This document shows positions 61,349-64,000 of a stretch of DNA of 64,000 bases, one piece after another. The translations under genes were made by a program, and so were the position numbers. How positions within the stretch are numbered: the first letter of the stretch is position 1; the number at the start of each line of letters is the position of its first letter. Location of the stretch: positions 59,759-123,758 of the forward strand of contig NZ_QEIO01000001.1 of NCBI RefSeq assembly GCF_003336425.1. The letters are read 5' to 3'. The notes under the pieces were generated by a model, which had not been told where the DNA came from, did no database searches, and saw only the letters and a list, made by a program, of their open reading frames with translations. Origin of the DNA: Marinitenerispora sediminis. GTDB taxonomy: Bacteria; Actinomycetota; Actinomycetes; Streptosporangiales; Streptosporangiaceae.

Positions 61349-63778
61349 TCAGGCGGCCACGGGCCGGGCCTCCTCGGCGGTCCCGGCCGGCTGCAGCGCG
61401 ATCTCCAGCACCTCCCGCACGTCGCTGACCGCGTGCACGGTGAGCTTGGCCAGCACCTCCTCCGGCACGTCGTCGAGGTCCGGCTCGTTGCGGGCCGGGA
61501 TGAGCACCGTGGTGATGCCGGCCCGGTGCGCCGCCAGCAGCTTCTGCTTGACTCCGCCGATCGGCAGCACCCGGCCGGTCAGCGAGACCTCGCCCGTCAT
61601 CGCCACGTCCGAGCGGACCGGGCGCCCCGAGAGCAGGGAGGCCAGTGCGGCCGTCATGGTGACGCCGGCGCTCGGGCCGTCCTTGGGCACCGCGCCGGCC
61701 GGGACGTGCAGGTGCACCCCGCGCTCCTTGAGGTCGCCGACCGGCAGCTCCAGCTCCGCACCGCGCGAGCGCAGGTAGGAGAGCGCGATCTGGGCGGACT
61801 CCTTCATGACGTCGCCGAGCTGGCCGGTCAGCGTCAGCCCGCCCGCGCCGGACTCGGGGTCGGCGAGCGACGCCTCCACGAACAGCACGTCGCCGCCCGC
61901 GCCGGTGACCGCCAGACCGGTGGCCACGCCGGGCACCGCGGTGCGCTCGGCCGGCTCGGGGGTGTGCCGCGGGCGCCCCAGGTAGTCGGTCAGGTCCGCG
62001 GCGGCCACCCCGACCGGCAGCTCGCGTTCGCCGACGGCGACCGTGGCCGCGATCTTGCGGAGCACCCGGGCGATGGCCCGCTCCAGACCGCGCACGCCCG
62101 CCTCCCGCGTGTACTCGGCGGCGATCCGGCGCAGCGCGTCCTCCGCCACCTCGGCCTCGGTGGCGTCCAGTCCCGCCTTCTCCAGCTGCCGGGGCAGCAG
62201 GTGGTCGCGGGCGATGGTGACCTTCTCGTCCTCGGTGTAGCCGTCGAGCTCGACCAGCTCCATGCGGTCCAGCAGCGGCCCCGGGATGCTGTCCAGCGTG
62301 TTGGCGGTGGCGAGGAACACCACGTCGGACAGGTCGAGGTCGACCTCCAGGTAGTGGTCCCGGAACGTGTGGTTCTGCGCGGGGTCCAGCACCTCCAGCA
62401 GCGCCGCGGTGGGGTCGCCGCGGAAGTCGCTGCCGACCTTGTCGATCTCGTCCAGCAGCACGACGGGGTTCATCGTGCCGGCCTCCTTGACGGCCCGCAC
62501 GATGCGACCGGGCAGCGCGCCGACGTAGGTGCGGCGGTGGCCGCGGATCTCCGCCTCGTCGCGGACGCCGCCGAGCGCGACCCGGGTGAACTTGCGGCCC
62601 ATGGCGCGCGCGACCGACTCGCCGAGCGAGGTCTTGCCGACACCGGGCGGCCCGACCAGGGCGAGCACCGCGCCGCTGCGGCGGCCGCCCACCACGCCGA
62701 GTCCCCGGTCCGCGCGGCGCCGGCGCACCGCCAGGTACTCGATGATGCGGTCCTTGACGTCCTCCAGCCCGGTGTGGTCGGTGTCGAGCACCTCACGGGC
62801 GCCCGCGATGTCGTAGGCGTCCTCCGAGCGCTCGTTCCACGGCATGGCGAGGACGGTGTCCAGCCAGGTGCGGATCCAGCCGGACTCCGGTGAGGAGTCG
62901 CCGGCGCGCTCCAGCTTGTCCACCTCGGCGAGCGCCGCCTCGCGCACGTGGTCGGGGAGGTCGGCCGCCTGGACGCGCTCGCGGTAGTCGTCCTCCTCGC
63001 TGCCCGGCTTGCCGGACAGCTCGTTGAGCTCCTTGCGGATCGCCTCCATCTGGCGGCGGAGCAGGAACTCGCGCTGCTGCTGCTCGACGCCCTCCTGGAC
63101 GTCCTTGGCGATGGTCTCCGTGACGTCGAGCTCGGTGAGGTACTCCCGGGTCCACTCGATGAGGCGGGCGAGCCGCTCCGCGACGTCGTAGGTCTCCAGG
63201 AGCTCCAGCTTCTGGGAGGTCTTCAGGAACGGGGAGTACCCGCCGCGGTCGGCGAGCCGGCCCGGGTCGTCGAGCTGCTGGATGCTGTCGAGGATCTGCC
63301 AGGCGCCGCGCTTCTGCAGGTAGGTGGCGAGCAGCGTCTTGTACTCGCGCGCCAACTCCTGCACCCGGCCGGGGTGGCCGCCTTCCGGCGGCTCCTCGTC
63401 GTGCGGGGTCGCCGAGACCCACAGGGCCGCGCCCCCGCCGGGAGGCGCCGAGGTGCCGGTCCCCACGCGCGCCCGCGCGACGCCGCGCAGCACCGCGGCC
63501 GGCTCGCCGTCGGGAGTGCGGCCGACCTGCTCGATGACGGCGACGGTGCCGACCCCGACGAGCGACCCGTCCACGCGCGGCACGATCAGCAGCCGCGGCT
63601 TGCCGGCGGAGCGGATCCCGGGCGCCTTGGCGGCGGCCTCGTCGGCCGTCCGGGCGGCCTCGACCGCGGTGCGGATCTCCGCCTCGGAGATCTCCACGGG
63701 GACGACCGTGCCGGGGAGCACGACGTCGTCGTCGAGCGGCAGGACGGGCAGCGTCACGACGGACTGCGTGTCAGTCAT
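61349..63778 (-). CDS. lon: ATP-dependent protease Lon (LonA)
   Basis: 809 residues from ATG 63778, with AAGGAGGG 4 nt upstream. The N-terminal substrate domain has 'LPVLPLDDDVVLPGTVVPVE'. AAA+ motifs are 'LVGPPGVGKTSLGESVARAM' near 380 and 'VVLLDEIDKVGSDFRGDP' near 443. The protease domain carries the catalytic dyad: Ser in 'PKDGPSAGVTMTAALA' near 704 and Lys in 'GGVKQKLLAAHRAG' near 745. It degrades misfolded and regulatory proteins in the cytoplasm. An HspR-type inverted repeat just upstream points to heat-shock control. Confidence 0.97.
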   Translation of the reverse strand: MTDTQSVVTLPVLPLDDDVVLPGTVVPVEISEAEIRTAVEAARTADEAAAKAPGIRSAGKPRLLIVPRVDGSLVGVGTVAVIEQVGRTPDGEPAAVLRGVARARVGTGTSAPPGGGAALWVSATPHDEEPPEGGHPGRVQELAREYKTLLATYLQKRGAWQILDSIQQLDDPGRLADRGGYSPFLKTSQKLELLETYDVAERLARLIEWTREYLTELDVTETIAKDVQEGVEQQQREFLLRRQMEAIRKELNELSGKPGSEEDDYRERVQAADLPDHVREAALAEVDKLERAGDSSPESGWIRTWLDTVLAMPWNERSEDAYDIAGAREVLDTDHTGLEDVKDRIIEYLAVRRRRADRGLGVVGGRRSGAVLALVGPPGVGKTSLGESVARAMGRKFTRVALGGVRDEAEIRGHRRTYVGALPGRIVRAVKEAGTMNPVVLLDEIDKVGSDFRGDPTAALLEVLDPAQNHTFRDHYLEVDLDLSDVVFLATANTLDSIPGPLLDRMELVELDGYTEDEKVTIARDHLLPRQLEKAGLDATEAEVAEDALRRIAAEYTREAGVRGLERAIARVLRKIAATVAVGERELPVGVAAADLTDYLGRPRHTPEPAERTAVPGVATGLAVTGAGGDVLFVEASLADPESGAGGLTLTGQLGDVMKESAQIALSYLRSRGAELELPVGDLKERGVHLHVPAGAVPKDGPSAGVTMTAALASLLSGRPVRSDVAMTGEVSLTGRVLPIGGVKQKLLAAHRAGITTVLIPARNEPDLDDVPEEVLAKLTVHAVSDVREVLEIALQPAGTAEEARPVAA

Positions 63779-63790
63779 CAGACCCTCCTT

Positions 63791-63811
63791 CTTGAGTCAC
63801 TATGGCTCAAT
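63791..63811. promoter_or_regulatory. HAIR-like HspR operator of lon
   Basis: CTTGAGT-N7-GCTCAAT resembles the HspR inverted repeat CTTGAGT-N7-ACTCAAG (left arm perfect, right arm 5 of 7). It lies 13 nt upstream of the lon ATG, against the ribosome site. HspR represses lon and dnaK in Streptomyces through such sites. Confidence 0.75.
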
Positions 63812-64000
63812 AAACGAGAGTCCGGTTTTGTTCCCCGACCGGTGTTCGCTGTCAGCGATGCGGAATCCGGCGCGGCCCGTACTCCGCGGCGGCTCGGGGG
63901 CCGGTGCACCGGGCCGCCTGGCGGACGCGGGAGCCAAGGAGAGCGGTGTGCGGGAAGGACGGACGGGCAGGGGCGGGGGCACCCGTGTTCGGCGTGCGGG

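Noticed and set aside
1..64000. tRNA, rRNA, CRISPR array, transposase, integrase or origin
   Set aside because: None could be supported by eye on either strand; short repeats found are too few and irregular for CRISPR.

Overview
This is a very GC-rich, densely coded actinomycete chromosome segment. GTG starts, 4-bp ATGA/GTGA gene overlaps, DUF1707, a TIGR03083 relic, a deazaflavin (F420)-type nitroreductase, a PASTA-less kinase with WD40 repeats and an HspR-type box at lon all fit. The protein flavour suggests Streptosporangiales, probably Nocardiopsaceae, but that is inference from resemblance only.

Layout. 1-2392: 3' end of a sugar ABC importer (binding protein, two permeases). 2540-8690: housekeeping and accessory genes (DUF885 hydrolase, decayed DUF4303 gene, two SanA/YdcF-type paralogues, F420-type reductase, quinone reductase-like MDR). 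8852-13306 (minus): a four-gene operon of a Crp-type regulator, a class III nucleotidyl-cyclase-like protein, a degenerate P-loop protein and a coiled-coil/SPFH-like protein. The cyclase-like protein ends, and the P-loop protein begins, with the same short amyloid-signalling-like motif. I consider this the best candidate for an undescribed signalling/defence system. 13540-41619: a defence island. It is bounded by two inward-facing RelE-like/UvrD helicase fusions and contains a complete class 1 DISARM set (drmD, drmMI, drmA, drmB, drmC). That set is split by a Mokosh type II-like helicase-PLD protein and two tandem RAMA-like small proteins. The right edge carries AraC/VOC genes, a DUF1707 protein and an AbiEi/DUF559 protein.

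42166-49541: DUF3817 protein, HEAT-like protein, virginiamycin B lyase-like propeller, and DUF4132 with a small partner ending in Gly-Gly (possible ubiquitin/MoaD-like fold). These are followed by a gene graveyard: a TIGR03083 relic with an in-frame stop and a vapBC pair with several frameshifts. 49664-54390 (minus): deoR-gntP-dtnK-pdxA2, a compact D-threonate (or related four-carbon acid) catabolic operon. 55181-57461: divergent MFS transporter and LysR regulator with two dyads between them. 57483-63778 (minus): Gfo/Idh/MocA oxidoreductase, WD40 kinase, Lon protease.

How the parts work together. DISARM is known to combine a methyltransferase marking self DNA with DrmA/B/C/D restricting incoming DNA. 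The helicase-PLD protein is a plausible second, independent barrier. The RAMA-like proteins could read modified DNA for either. The Crp/cyclase operon could make a noncanonical cyclic nucleotide, sensed by its own Crp, and pass a signal to the P-loop protein through the shared motif. These last connections are inference. I saw no tRNA, rRNA, CRISPR array, integrase or transposase.
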